From: Pseudomonadota bacterium
GTDB taxonomy: Bacteria > Myxococcota_A > Polyangia > GCA-2747355
Reading direction: 5' to 3'
Assembly (NCBI GenBank): GCA_016702545.1
Contig: JADJDT010000029.1
Span: forward strand, 13,709-77,708
Length of the DNA stretch: 64,000 nucleotides
The translations under genes and the position numbers were made by a program. The notes below the pieces were generated by a model. The model was not told where the DNA came from, did not search any database, and saw only the letters and a list, made by a program, of their open reading frames with translations. How positions within the stretch are numbered: the first letter of the stretch is position 1; each line of letters starts with the position of its first letter. Shown piece after piece: positions 29,677 through 41,160 of this stretch.

Positions 29677-30356
29677 CGCAGCACCCGCTGAGGATTCGAT
29701 CGGGTGTGAAAGCCGTTGATCAGCACCGTCTGATCCACGAGCGGGCGACCGCTCTCCGCGTCCAGGACGACCAGGCGATGCTCGCCGGCCGGGAGCTCCT
29801 GTTCGAAGGGGGCATAACCCGAGGGCCGACCATCGATCAGCACGCGGGCCCCTGCCAGCTTCAGCCCGCCGACACGCAGCCATCCCCGGTCCGAGGGCTC
29901 AGGGACGGCACTGGAACGCGCCACGCGGAGCTCGCGACGTGCGGCGCGGCGACCGCGCGCCGTGTCCTCGCCGCGCTGTCCGCGCTGCCGCTCGGCTTCT
30001 GCCGGTAGCCTGCCGGTCGGTGGTGGTTGCGCCGCGCGGGTGGCCGCTCCGGTGACGACTGGGTTGGTCGCGATCGACGGCCTGGCGACCGGGAGCTCGG
30101 GCGTGGCTGTCCGCGGCACGCCAGCAGCAGGAGGCTTGCTCGGCTGTCTCTCGCGTCCCGGCGTTGCCCCTTCGAAGGTGGGGACGTGTGACGTTTCGCG
30201 GCTCTCTCCGCGCCAGATCCAGGCCGCGGCCGCGGTGGCCCCGCCGAGCACCAAGGCGGCCAGTAGCGCGGGCCAGTGGCGACGCGTGCGAGGCGCGGAT
30301 CGCGCCGTCGCCTCGCCCAGGTCTCGCGCTGGGGTGACCGCCAGACTCGGGATCAC
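29673..30356 (-). CDS. Membrane-anchored PEGA segment, probably the C-terminus of the adjacent kinase
   Basis: 227 residues as an independent GTG-start reading, overlapping the kinase stop (GTGA). A membrane helix (WPALLAALVLGGATAAAAWI) is followed by a Pro/Arg-rich linker and a PEGA domain (GLKLAGARVLIDGRPSGYAP, ELPAGEHRLVVLD). Hanks-type kinases with C-terminal membrane and PEGA parts are common, and the other PEGA kinase in this window (47513-49729) has exactly that order. A single missing G near 30395-30400 would fuse this reading to the kinase and give 563 residues. Separate coupled genes remain possible. Confidence 0.65.
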   Translation of the reverse strand: MIPSLAVTPARDLGEATARSAPRTRRHWPALLAALVLGGATAAAAWIWRGESRETSHVPTFEGATPGRERQPSKPPAAGVPRTATPELPVARPSIATNPVVTGAATRAAQPPPTGRLPAEAERQRGQRGEDTARGRRAARRELRVARSSAVPEPSDRGWLRVGGLKLAGARVLIDGRPSGYAPFEQELPAGEHRLVVLDAESGRPLVDQTVLINGFHTRSNPQRVLR

Positions 30357-31363
30357 CCGAGGTCCCTCTGCCCGCGTATCGGCCGCCAGCCTCCCGCCAC
30401 GGCCGCGTCGGCGGCGCGCGAGACGGTGAACGCGCGCCCGCCGAGCGGGACGAGAGCGAGCGCGAAGGCCTCATCGAACGGACTGCGTCGACTCAGCCTC
30501 GGTTGCAAGGGTTCGAGCCACTCACGCAGGGCGCCGCGCCCATCACGTCCAAGCGTCGCCGCCACGAGCTCGCCGGCGCGCTCGGCGATGTCCTCGGCGG
30601 CCGGACGCGCCTGCGGATCGTGCTGTGTGCAGGCGTCGATCAGCCCCACGACGGCCGCGGAGGCGCCGCACATGTCGGGCACTGGAACGGGTCCAGGCGG
30701 CCGCGTATCGCTCGCCAGCAGCGCACGCAGGGTCACGCCGAGGGCATAGACATCGGCAGCGACCGTGATGCGGTGGCCGAGCGCCTGCTCCGGCGCCATG
30801 AAGCTGCGTTTCCCCTTGATCACGCCGCTGCGCGTGCGGCGGTCTCGCTCCCCCAACGCGAGCGCGATGCCGAAATCCGAGAGCTTGACGTCCCCCTGCC
30901 AGGAGAGCAGCACGTTGTCGGGCGCCACATCCCGGTGGATGATGCCGGCGGGCCGATCATCGTCCGCGCGGAGCGTGTGCGCGTAATGCAGGGCGTCTGC
31001 GACCTGCGAGATGATGTGCAAGGCGATCCCTTCGGGGAGCGGCGATCCTGCGGCCAGGCCGGCTCGCATGGCTCTGTTGCTGTCGACGCCGTCCACGTAC
31101 TCCATCGCGATGAACTCGCACTCGTCCACGACCCCGTAGTCGAGAATCTGGACGATGTTGCCGTGGTGCATGCGGCTCGCGAGCTGCGCCTCGTCGAAGA
31201 ACATCCGGCGCATCGCCGGATCGTGCGAGTGCTGCGGCAGCACGCGCTTGATCGCGACGCGCCGTTCGAACCCGCGCGCACCCACCAGGACGGCCTCATA
31301 GACCTGGGCCATGCCGCCGCTCGCGATCGTGCGTACGAGCCGATAGCGTCCATCAGAGCTCAT
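30353..31363 (-). CDS. Hanks-type Ser/Thr protein kinase
   Basis: 336 residues with all kinase elements: SGGMAQVYEA glycine loop, K39, ME(Y)V hinge, HRDVAPDN (D145), DFG 163-165, and GKRSFMAPEQ. A tail of about 60 residues follows the kinase domain. The Shine-Dalgarno is weak (GGAG 10 bp upstream). It lies 90 bp downstream of amrS on the same strand but shows no functional link to it. It converges on the FHA-sigma-54 activator, whose FHA domain would be a natural target for a phosphothreonine made by this kinase (inference). It probably continues as a membrane-PEGA part in another frame (29673-30356). Confidence 0.88.
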   Translation of the reverse strand: MSSDGRYRLVRTIASGGMAQVYEAVLVGARGFERRVAIKRVLPQHSHDPAMRRMFFDEAQLASRMHHGNIVQILDYGVVDECEFIAMEYVDGVDSNRAMRAGLAAGSPLPEGIALHIISQVADALHYAHTLRADDDRPAGIIHRDVAPDNVLLSWQGDVKLSDFGIALALGERDRRTRSGVIKGKRSFMAPEQALGHRITVAADVYALGVTLRALLASDTRPPGPVPVPDMCGASAAVVGLIDACTQHDPQARPAAEDIAERAGELVAATLGRDGRGALREWLEPLQPRLSRRSPFDEAFALALVPLGGRAFTVSRAADAAVAGGWRPIRGQRDLG

Positions 31364-31452
31364 TCGCGGCGATCTCCGCGCCTCGCGTTCCGGAGGCCTT
31401 CCGCCGCCAGCGTAGGCTCACCGGCGCTGGTGGGGCAACTGCGTCAGACAGC

Positions 31453-32547
<1,095 letters not shown>

Positions 32548-32634
32548 CGGCGCCAGTCTACCGCCGAAGGGCCCGGAGGGCAGGGGCCGCCGTCGGCGCT
32601 GCAGACCGACCAGCGATAGCATTGGAACATGTAA

Positions 32635-32647
32635 GATATAATATCTG
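32635..32647. promoter_or_regulatory. AT-rich palindrome with TATAAT box before the propeller lipoprotein
   Basis: AGATATAATATCT is a perfect inverted repeat (6-1-6) containing TATAAT at 32637-32642, in an AT-rich island between divergent amrS and the giant lipoprotein gene (ATG 32699). No good -35 box stands 17 bp upstream. It could be a -10 element overlapped by an operator. Confidence 0.5.
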
Positions 32648-32698
32648 TTCTTGTGCATGAAGAAGCGCCGCACTACTGTCAATGAGCGAGGGGCAAGC

Positions 32699-35600
32699 AT
32701 GCGTACTCTTAAGTTTGTCAGAGGTGTGTGCGCGCTGGGCGGGCTGCTCGTGGCGGCGATCGTCCCCGGTCTGGGCTGCAGCGGTGGTGGTGGGGACCAG
32801 GCGCCGCCGGTGGTGGGCGTGGCGGCGCGGGCGGCGACCAACGCCGCCAACAGCATGAACGCGATGAACGCGATGAACGCGATGAACGCGATGAACGCGA
32901 TGAACGCGATGAACGCGATGAACGCGATGAACGCGATGAACGCGATGAACGCGATGAACGCGATGAACGCGCTCAATGCGATGAACGCGCTCAACTCGAT
33001 GAACGCGCTCAACTCGATGAACGCGCTCAACAGTGTGACGACCGGCACGCCGCTCGACGTCGGCGCGCTGCGCATCCCCTCGACCACGCTGACCGACCTT
33101 GGCCGCTACACGCTGGCGCAGACCGAGCTGCTCTGCCCCGCGACCCGCCTCCCGCACAGCTTCGACCAGGGCACGCCGGGGGACCCGAGCGACGACATCG
33201 CCGCGCACCTGACCTTCCCGCGCTGGCTGGTGCTCAAGCAGCAGTTCGAGCGCGTGCGCGTGGCCTGCGCCACGCCGGTGCCCGGCACCTGCGGCAACGG
33301 CGTCGTCGACGGCGGCGAGGACTGCGACACCGGCATCCCCCTGGGCAGTCCGGGCGCCTGCCAGACCGTCACCGTCGCCATCGACGAGGACCTCGACGGC
33401 AACGGTACGCCCGAGACGAGCGTCACCTACGAGGTCTTCTCCGGCATCGGCCTGGCCTGCGCCGACCGCGCCTATCGCCCCTTCCTGCTGCACCCCACCA
33501 CCGGCCCCGAGGCCACCTCCAGCCCCGAGACCTTCAACACCTTCTTCCGCTACCTCTGCCTCCAAAGCTGGGATGAGGCCCAGGGCAAGGCCGTCTACCG
33601 CTGCGGCAAGGGCCGGCTCGCCGCCGGCGTCTCCGGCTACGCCGTGCGCGAGGGCACGCTCTCGGCGCGCCCGATCTACCTCTCCTCGCTGACCTGGGGC
33701 GACGGCGCCGGCAACGTCTGGGACCGCCACTGGCAGTTTCGCGAGCACCACATCGGCTCGATCCCCGAGCCCATCGCCGCCGGCCAGCAGATCGGCTACG
33801 CCCTCGACGCCGCCTGGGGCCTCAACCCGCGTGACACGCACCCGGGTGGCGCGAGCAAGGAGCCCGACTACCTGGCGGCCCTCGCGCTCAAGACCGCCAC
33901 CAACCGCACGGGCGTCACCGTCAGCCCCTACAACCGGGCGAATGCCACCGGCGGCCTCGGCTTCGACGCCCGCGAGCTCAACCAGTGCGAGCCCGGCTAC
34001 CACAGCGTCCCCGACCTCGCCTCCACCGGAGGCCTCGAGCAGGGGATGCAGCTCAACCTGAGCGTCGCCGGCTGGTACCAGGACGGCTGCAGCTGGGCCC
34101 GCGACTGGAACCTTCCCACCCTGCCCACGCAGCAGGTCGGCAGCTGCCAGGTCTTCGACATTGGGGCCGGCCCCCTGCAGACGCGGATGGGTCTCAACCT
34201 CGGCGATGCCACTCCGCGCCGGTGCCCCAGCTTCGCCACCTGCGAACCGGGCAAGAGCTGCTGCGTCGGGCAGTTTGCGCTGGGTTATCGGCATAGCTGC
34301 GCCATCAAGAACAACGGGACCCTGTGGTGCTGGGGCGACAACCAACAGGGTCAGCTCGGAGATGGCACCTTCGGTGGCGGACGCGGCGTGGCCGGGCCGG
34401 TCGTGGCATCGGAGACGGGTGGTCCGCTGACGAAGGTCTTGGACGTCTCGCCCGGGGGTCTCCACAGCTGCGCGCGACGCTCGGACGGAAGCGCCTGGTG
34501 CTGGGGCTACAACGGCTCAGGACAGGTGGGTGACGGGACGACGCTCGACCGCCCGAGCCCCGTTGCCATCACGGCGCTCGGGACGACGACGGCGGTCGAG
34601 CAGCTGCAGCTTGGCGCGTATCACAGCTGCGCGCGGCGGGCGGACGGGACGCTCTGGTGCTGGGGCGAGAACGAGGACGGTCAGCTCGGTGATGGTACGA
34701 CGCTCGCGCGCTCCAGCCCGGTTGCCGTCACGGCGCTCGGCACGATGGTGAGCGACTTCGCGCTCGGTTGGTACCACACCTGCGCGCGCCTCGCTGACGG
34801 CAGTCTGTCGTGCTGGGGGTGGAATGCGTATGGCCAGCTTGGCGAGGGGACTCAGAACAGCCGCTCGAGCCCCGCGGCCGTGACCGTCCTCGGCACGACG
34901 GTGGCTCGCATCTCCCTCAGCCGGTACCACACCTGCGCCCGGCGCGCGAATGGCACGGTGTGGTGTTGGGGCGACAATACCTACTATCAGCTTGGCGACG
35001 GCACGACGGTCAGGCGTTTGGAGCCGGCGCAGGTGACCGCGCTCGGCACGGCGAGCTCGGAGGTCGTGGCAGGGTCGGGGCACAATTGCGCCCTGCGCGC
35101 CGACAACAGCGTTTACTGTTGGGGAAGCAACGCCTACGGCCAGCTCGGCGATGGGACCTATTCAGCCGAGCGAGCCCCGTCGCCGTCACGGCGCTCGGCG
35201 CGACCGTCGCGGCGATCTCCGTCGGCGCCTGGCACACCTGCGCGCGGCGCAGTCATGGAACGCTGTGGTGCTGGGGGGATAACGGATGGGGCGCGCTCGG
35301 TGACGGATCGGTGGCTCGCACGGCCCCGACGCCAACGCGCGCCTGGAGCCTGCGCTGCGAATGCGGCGACGGGGTGTGCAGCGCCAGCGAGACGGCGGAA
35401 AGCTGCCAAGCTGATTGCCGGCAGCAAAGCTGCGGCGATGGCAGCTGCGCTGCCACGGAGACTGAGGCGAATTGCCCGGACGACTGCCACCGCCAGCGCT
35501 ACGCCGCGCTCGCGCTGGGGCCTACCACAGCTGCGCTCGACGTACCGACGGACGCGTGTGGTGTTGGGGAGAGAACGCCGAGGGTTCGCTCGGCGACGGC

Positions 35601-38600
35601 ACGACCCTTCCGCGGCTGGGCCCCGTCGAGGTGACCGCGCTCGGCACAACCACAACTCAGATCGGGCTCGGCTTCTCCTTTGGCTGTGCGCGGCACGCAG
35701 ACGGCAGCTTGTGGTGTTGGGGCTACAACGGCTACGGCCAACTGGGAGACGGTAGCTACTCGACTCGCCCGAGCCCGGTGGCCGTGACCGCGCTCGGCCT
35801 GCCGGTGGTCGACTTCGACCTGGGCCGCCGCCACAGCTGTGCGCGCCGAAGCGACGGTAGCGTGTGGTGCTGGGGATCCAACTCCGATGGTCAGCTCGGC
35901 GACAACACGTTGGTGCAGCGCCCGAGTCCCGCCGCCGTCACCGTGCTGGGCACGACGGCTCTCGACGTGGCGCTCGGCTGGTATCACAGCTGCGCCAGGC
36001 GCAGCGATGGGAGTGCGTGGTGCTGGGGATCCAACTCCTATGGCCAGCTCGGCGACAACACGTTGGTGCAGCGCCCGAGCCCGGTCGCCGTCACGGCGCT
36101 CGGCACCACGGTCGCGCGTCTGGCGCTGGGCGGCTACCACAGCTGCGCAAAACGCACCGATGGCAGCCTGTGGTGTTGGGGGGCCAATGGTAACGGCCAG
36201 CTCGGCGACGGCACGACCGTCGCGCGCACCGGTCCTGTCGCGGTGACCGCCCTCGGCACCGCGGTCGAGGATGTGTTGCTCGGGTACTGGCACACTTGCG
36301 TGCGGCGCACCGACGGCAGTCTGTGGTGTTGGGGGGGAAAGGCCTTCCCCAGTTCCAGCGGCCCGCTCGCGGCGGGGCAACTGGGTGACGGCACGACGTT
36401 GGCGCGCTCGAGTCCCGTGGCGATCACTGCGGTGGGAACCGCGGTGGCTGAGGTGGCCCTGGGCTACTGGCACACCTGCGTGCGCAACACCGAGGGGGCC
36501 CTGTCGTGCTGGGGTTACAACACCAACGGCCAACTCGGCGCCGCGACCGGCCTCTCGGCGTGGGCACCCGTGGCACTTGCCGTTTGCGGTGACGGGGTTT
36601 GCGCGTTCGATGAGCAGCGAAACGGCGCCTGTCCGCGCGATTGCGCCACGAAGTGCGGCGACTGCGTCTGCGACGGGGTGCTGGAGGATGCGACGACGTG
36701 CTCGGCGGACTGCATGCCAGGCGGCGCGTGCACGCCCTCGGCCTGCGGCAATGCGCGCTGTGAGGCCGATGAGACCTGCGCATTGTGCCCGGGTGACTGC
36801 GGCACCTGCTACACCACCTGCGGCAAGCACGGCTGTGAGCCGGGGGAGACGTGTACCAGCTGCCCGGGTGACTGCGGGGCCTGCGCGGCGCCGGTCTGCG
36901 GCAACGCGAGCTGCGATGCGGGCGAGAGCTGCGGCTCGTGTCCGGGTGATTGCGGGGCGTGCGGTGGCACGGCCTGGGGGCAGCCGGCGGGGGCGATCAG
37001 CGCGAGTCTGCAAGCCGTGAGCTTCCCCGTGAACACCAGCGTGGGCTTTGCGGCGGGCACCAACGGGACGCTGCTCAAGAGCACGGACAGCGGCGCGAGC
37101 TGGACGGCGCTGAGCGCGACACGGCGCGACGCTAGGGACGCTGGCCTTCCTCGACACCCAGACGGGCCTGGTCGCGGGCGATGGCGGCGTGCTGCTCAAG
37201 ACGACCGATGGCGGCCTGAGCTGGACGGCGCTGACCTCGGGCACCACGGCCGCGCTGCGGGCGCTGGCGCTGCTCGATGCGCTGACGGCCTTCGCCGCGG
37301 GCGACGGCGGCGTGCTGCTCAAGACCACCAACGGTGGCACGAGCTGGACGGCGCTGACCTCCGGCACGGCGGCGGCGCTGCGGGCGCTGCGCTTCGTCGA
37401 TGCGCAGACGGGCTTCGCCGCCGGCGACGGCGGCACCATCCTCAAGACCAGCAACGGCGGCACGAGCTGGGCGGCGCTCAGCTCGGGCACGGCGGCCACG
37501 CTGCGGGCGCTGGCCTTCGTCGATGCGCAGACGGGCTACGCCGCCGGCGACAACGGCACGATCCTCAAGACGACCAACGGCGGCACGAGCTGGAGCACGC
37601 AGACCACCGGCGTGCATGGGGCCCTGCACTCGCTGGCCTTCCCGCTCGGTGGCCTGCACGGCACGGCGGTGGGCGAGGGCGGCCTGGTGCTGCGTACGAC
37701 CAACGGCGGCACCTCGTGGACGCAGGAGAGCTCGGGCACCTCGGAGACGCTGCTCGGGGTGACGCTGCCGGCGGACTGGACGATGGGCGTGGCGGTCGGC
37801 GCCAGCGGCACCGTGGTGCGGCGCATCCCGCCCTGGGAGCCCTCGATCCTCTACGACACCGAGGTCGCCAGCCTGGCGCCGCCGACGATCATCCCCAGCG
37901 CGGTGATGAGCCAGCGCGTGGCCTTCACCGGCAACAACAGCGGCTGGCTCTATGCCCTCAGCCCCACGGCGCGCGTGCCGCGCTACAGCCCGGCGCGCCT
38001 CGCCGACGCCGTGCAAGGCCGCAGCCCCGTCGGCCCGCTGCCGGGCGAGAGCTTCCAGACCCTCTACGCCGCCACGGCCTCGGGCCTGGGTTACGCGCTC
38101 AACGCCTCCACCGGCGCCCTGCGCTGGACGACCGACGGCAACAGCGGCCTGGCGGGCAACCAGCCCCTCGGCACCGCGCTGGTCGCGGCCCCCGTGGTCT
38201 CCCCCACGCGCAACCTGGCCTTCTTCGCCACGCGCAACCTCACGGGTGCGCAGAACCGCCTCTTCGCCTTCGACGCCAAGACCGGCGCCTGTCGCTGGGT
38301 GCTCAATGGCTCCTGCGCCGGCGCGACCGACACGCTCAACCTGGGCCAGATCAGCGGCAGCCCGATTCACGACGCCACGGCGCGAAAGCTCTTCCTCACC
38401 AGCACCAGCCTCAGCGGCGGCGCCACCGTCTGGGCGGTGGACGCGGGCGACGCCACGCCCGGCACCGTGAGCTGGAGCCGCAACCTCGGCGACAGCGATG
38501 CCTCGCCGACCTTGGCCGAGACCACGCGGACGAGCCTCTACGTCGGCACCAACAGCGGCCGCCTGCACCGCGTCCGCACGGCCGACGGCGTCAGCTGCTG

Positions 38601-39057
38601 GAGCACGACGGGCAGCGGCTGCACCAGCTTTGGCGGCAGCGAACAGGCCTTCTGCACCGCCACCGACGCGCTGGGTACCGCCTGCGCCGCCGGCAGCGCC
38701 ATCGCCTCCGGCGTCGTCGTGCTCTGGAGCGGGACGCACACCGGCCGCCTGCTCTTCGCCACGGCAGACGGCCACCTGCGCCTGCTCAACGCCGACGGCA
38801 CCCTGGTCTGGAAGACCACCACCCCGATCCCCGGTGCCAGCCTGCCCCTCGCCATCCCCGAGCGCGACAGCCTCTTCGTCGGCGCCACCGACGGCAAGCT
38901 GCGCGAACTCAGCCTCACCACCGGCGCCGTCCTCAGCACCCAGACCGTCGGCCCCGGCACGGCGGCCGTCGGCAGCCCGACCTACGACACGCGAGCGGCG
39001 ATGCTCTATGTCGGGACCTCGACCGGCGTCCTCTACCGCTACAACCTGTCGCCCTAG
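32699..39057 (+). CDS. Giant lipoprotein with RCC1, Ycf48/BNR and PQQ-type propellers (three frameshifts)
   Basis: About 2,119 residues after repair. ATG 32699 has AGGGG upstream and opens a lipoprotein signal (VRGVCALGGLLVAAIVPGLG, Cys). An (MNA)n stalk (32855-33034) is followed by a unique region of about 400 residues with a CGNGVVDGGEDC motif. Seven RCC1 repeats (CARRxDGxxWCWGxNxxGQLGDG, about 34275-35330), a CGDGVC Cys-rich segment and seven more RCC1 repeats (about 35510-36590) follow. Next are Cys-rich CxSCPGDCG repeats, seven Ycf48/BNR repeats (LLKTTNGGTSW, about 37030-37820) and a PQQ-like propeller. Frames change near 35165 (base missing), 35517 (missing G in a G run) and 37130 (base extra); the net count fits exactly. 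Surface-displayed scaffold or receptor is an inference. Confidence 0.8.
32855..33034 (+). repeat. 9-bp microsatellite encoding the (MNA)n stalk
   Basis: Twenty 9-bp units in the 5' part of the giant lipoprotein gene. The first 13 are perfect ATGAACGCG units (MNA); the rest alternate LNA/LNS with MNA. Because the unit is 9 bp, gain or loss of units by slippage would alter stalk length without breaking the frame. Confidence 0.95.
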
Positions 39058-39440
39058 AGCATCGATCGGGTTGCCGGACCGAGCGAGGCGAAGGCATTGG
39101 AGGCACAGGCGCGAAGCGAGGAGGGCGCCTGCTGGTGGCAGGCAACCGACGAGCGACAATGCCTGTGCCTCCAAGGGCAAGCCTCGCGACGGGAGTCAAC
39201 CCGATCGAGGCTCGAAAACCTGCTGCGCGGCCCGGGGCGTGGCGTCGCCTCAATAACCATAGAACGCGAATGCACGCCAGCATACTGGCGCAATGGCCAT
39301 GCTTCACACCACTAGCAGTGGAGCGCGGCAGATCACGAGCCGTAACGTTGACGCAGGCCTCGACACAGGGCTTGCTCAGTTGGCGATCCACTGCGACGAA
39401 CAGTCCCCCCTGCCACGAGACGGGCAGTTCGGAGGCTAGC
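39058..39440. repeat. Gene-free stretch with a nested inverted-repeat element (39062-39208)
   Basis: TCGATCGGGTTG (39062-39073) and CAACCCGATCGA (39197-39208) form perfect 12-bp ends. Inside, TTGGAGGCACAGGC (39097-39110) and GCCTGTGCCTCCAA (39161-39174) are also perfectly complementary. Overall this gives a 147-bp cruciform-like element, just after the stop of the propeller gene. A smaller hairpin CGCCAG-cata-CTGGCG lies at 39275-39290. There is no supported gene in the stretch. The element could be a MITE or a terminator. Confidence 0.65.
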
Positions 39441-40616
39441 TTGTTCAACGCGCTGTCGTGTTTGTCCGCCTTTAGCGTGCTGCTGGTCGCGGGTTGTCTG
39501 GGCGACACCTACGCCATCTCGAAGCGCGAGCTCGGTCGCCTGGCTCAACTCGCGCCAGCGTCGCGTGGCGCGTCGGTGCGGGTGACGCAGCAGCTCGGCG
39601 AGAGCTTCGCCGATGCGCCTCCGCTCGCTGAGGGGCACGCCCCGTGGGTCGTCGAGGGGCAGGTCGACCTGTTGTGGCGAGGGCCTGCTGGGCCAGGGCC
39701 GTACGGCCCTGGCGGGTATCGGCGCCTGCAGGTGACCCGAGCAGGGCCACATGGCGCGAGCACGGTGAAGACGCCGCCCGGGAGCGGACGGGCGCAGTCG
39801 GGCGCGCGGGGCCGCGGTGGGGGCACGACCGCGCGCGGTGGCACGGGCGGTGGGTCAGGCAGCGGGTCGGGCGGAAACTCAGGCAGCGGTGGCGACATCG
39901 GTGACCTCGCGGGGGCCGCGGCGGTCGTGGTCGCCGTCGCGACGGTGGCAGGCATCGCTCTGGCAGCGACCGAAGGCGCGCGGTTCGACGGGTGGGCGCG
40001 CCTTGGCAGCACGCATCCCGTGCACTTGATCGGGCCCAAGGAGGAGCATCGCTGGGTGCCGCTCAACCAGCTCGGTCCGAGCCACGCTGAGTGGGCGAAG
40101 CAGGCGCTCGTGTCTCCAGTCGAGGGCTTGGTTGTCGAGCTGCAACGCGCTCCGCTCGATCGCAAGGGGTGGGCCTATGCGGTCGAGCTCGGCGCGAGCC
40201 AGCTGAGTACGCTCACGCGCGGCGCGCCCTGGGGCTTTGCCTCGCACATCGTCTTCGGGGGCTTTCCCTTGCAGCAGCTCGGCATCCTCGGTGGTACCGA
40301 GCTGGCGTGGGGACAGAACAGCCTCGGCTTTGATGTGCTCAATGCCCGACTGCTGCTCGAGGCGCAGGTGTTGCCGCTGCGCCTAACGCGGCTCCATGCG
40401 GGCGTCTACGGCCAAGGCGGCTACGACTGGCTGATCGAGGAAAGCGCGCGGGGTACGGCTGCTCGAGGATCGGGCTTTCTCGGCGCGGGCGCGTTGCTCC
40501 AGCTCGACGTGACTACGCGCCTCGCGCTGACCATGCGGACGGGCTTCGCCGCGCCGCTGCGCGCTGACGGCGGCCAACTCGTGCCCAGCGTCATGGCCGG
40601 CTTCGCGGTCTACTGA
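39441..40616 (+). CDS. Hypothetical lipoprotein, Gly-rich linker
   Basis: 391 residues from TTG 39441, chosen because GGAGG lies 5 bp upstream and it directly opens a lipoprotein signal (CLSAFSVLLVAGC, lipobox VAGC). A globular part (YAISKRELGRLAQLAPASRG, GQVDLLWRG) is followed by a Gly/Ser-rich linker (TGGGSGSGSGGNSGSGG), a hydrophobic AGAAAVVVAVATVAGIALAA and a C-terminal domain with alternating hydrophobic strands ending MAGFAVY. That ending and strand pattern would suit an outer-membrane beta-barrel, but this is uncertain. Same strand as the giant lipoprotein, separated by the inverted-repeat element. Confidence 0.6.
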   Translation: MFNALSCLSAFSVLLVAGCLGDTYAISKRELGRLAQLAPASRGASVRVTQQLGESFADAPPLAEGHAPWVVEGQVDLLWRGPAGPGPYGPGGYRRLQVTRAGPHGASTVKTPPGSGRAQSGARGRGGGTTARGGTGGGSGSGSGGNSGSGGDIGDLAGAAAVVVAVATVAGIALAATEGARFDGWARLGSTHPVHLIGPKEEHRWVPLNQLGPSHAEWAKQALVSPVEGLVVELQRAPLDRKGWAYAVELGASQLSTLTRGAPWGFASHIVFGGFPLQQLGILGGTELAWGQNSLGFDVLNARLLLEAQVLPLRLTRLHAGVYGQGGYDWLIEESARGTAARGSGFLGAGALLQLDVTTRLALTMRTGFAAPLRADGGQLVPSVMAGFAVY

Positions 40617-40657
40617 CCCCGGGGAGGGTCCGCGGGAGGGTCCCGAACCACGGGGGG

Positions 40658-40766
40658 GCTCGGTCCCGGGCTCGGTCCCGGGCTCGGTCCGAACCAGGGT
40701 TCCTCCGCCCGCTCGGTCGCTCGGGTTTCCTCGGTCGCTCGGTCCGCACCGCTCGGTCCGCACGGG
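40658..40766. repeat. Degenerate GCTCGGTCC tandem repeats
   Basis: GCTCGGTCCCGG is repeated head to tail at 40659-40670 and 40671-40682 with a third partial copy, and GCTCGGTCCGCAC recurs at 40737-40765. The array lies just downstream of the lipoprotein gene stop. It is low-complexity and shows no coding potential I would trust. Confidence 0.6.
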
Positions 40767-40900
40767 AGTGCCGCAGGCCGGTAGCCCGGGCCTGCCGGAC
40801 CGGGGTCCGGACGAGGCGGCCTTCCGGGTGTGCCAAGGGCGGGAGAACAGTACGTGCCGGATCGGGCCCGGCGCTTGCGGAGGGCAGAGGCCGCATCAGT

Positions 40901-41160
40901 CTGCCCCGTCCCTTGATCGCCGCCGGTGAGACGATCGTGATCACGCAGCGCTGCACGCAGCGACAGTTCCTGCTGCGCGATGTCGAACCACCTGCGCATC
41001 CTGGCTACCGACCTTCGCGGCGAGGCTGCCGAGTTCTGCCGCTGGCTCTTCGAGCTCACGGCCAGGTACAGCGCTTCGGTGCCTCAACGCCCATTGGGGC
41101 CGGTGGGAGGACCTCTGGGCCAGCGAGCAACCGTCGGTGGGGCGCCTCGCCGCCGCTCTG
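40901..41160 (+). pseudogene. Remnant of a Y1/REP-associated tyrosine transposase
   Basis: Three short stretches in three different frames fit one IS200-like/RAYT protein. They are IVITQRCTQRQFLLR (about 40935-40980), MSNHLRILATDLRGEAAEFC (from 40980, carrying SNHLxI in place of the HUH-type SNHxH) and LNAHWGRWEDLWASEQPSVG (about 41080-41140). The order is right but segments are missing, so it is a decayed copy. REP-associated transposases mobilise short palindromic repeats. This one touches a degenerate copy of the CTAG-bounded repeat directly downstream. Confidence 0.55.

Noticed and set aside
31250..31275. A tRNA T-loop-like GTTCGAACCC
   Set aside because: It lies inside the kinase coding sequence and no cloverleaf can be formed around it.
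32548..33087. N-terminal extension of amrS with an (FIA)n repeat
   Set aside because: It is the antisense reading of the (MNA)n microsatellite; the AmrS family starts at 32547.
35140..37190. Programmed ribosomal frameshifting in the giant lipoprotein
   Set aside because: Three shifts in both directions without slippery-site plus structure patterns; the same kind of indel occurs in unrelated genes, so sequence error is simpler.
39062..39208. Integron attC site
   Set aside because: The arm ends read GGGTTG...CAACCC, the reverse of the RYYYAAC...GTTRRRY order, and no integrase is present.
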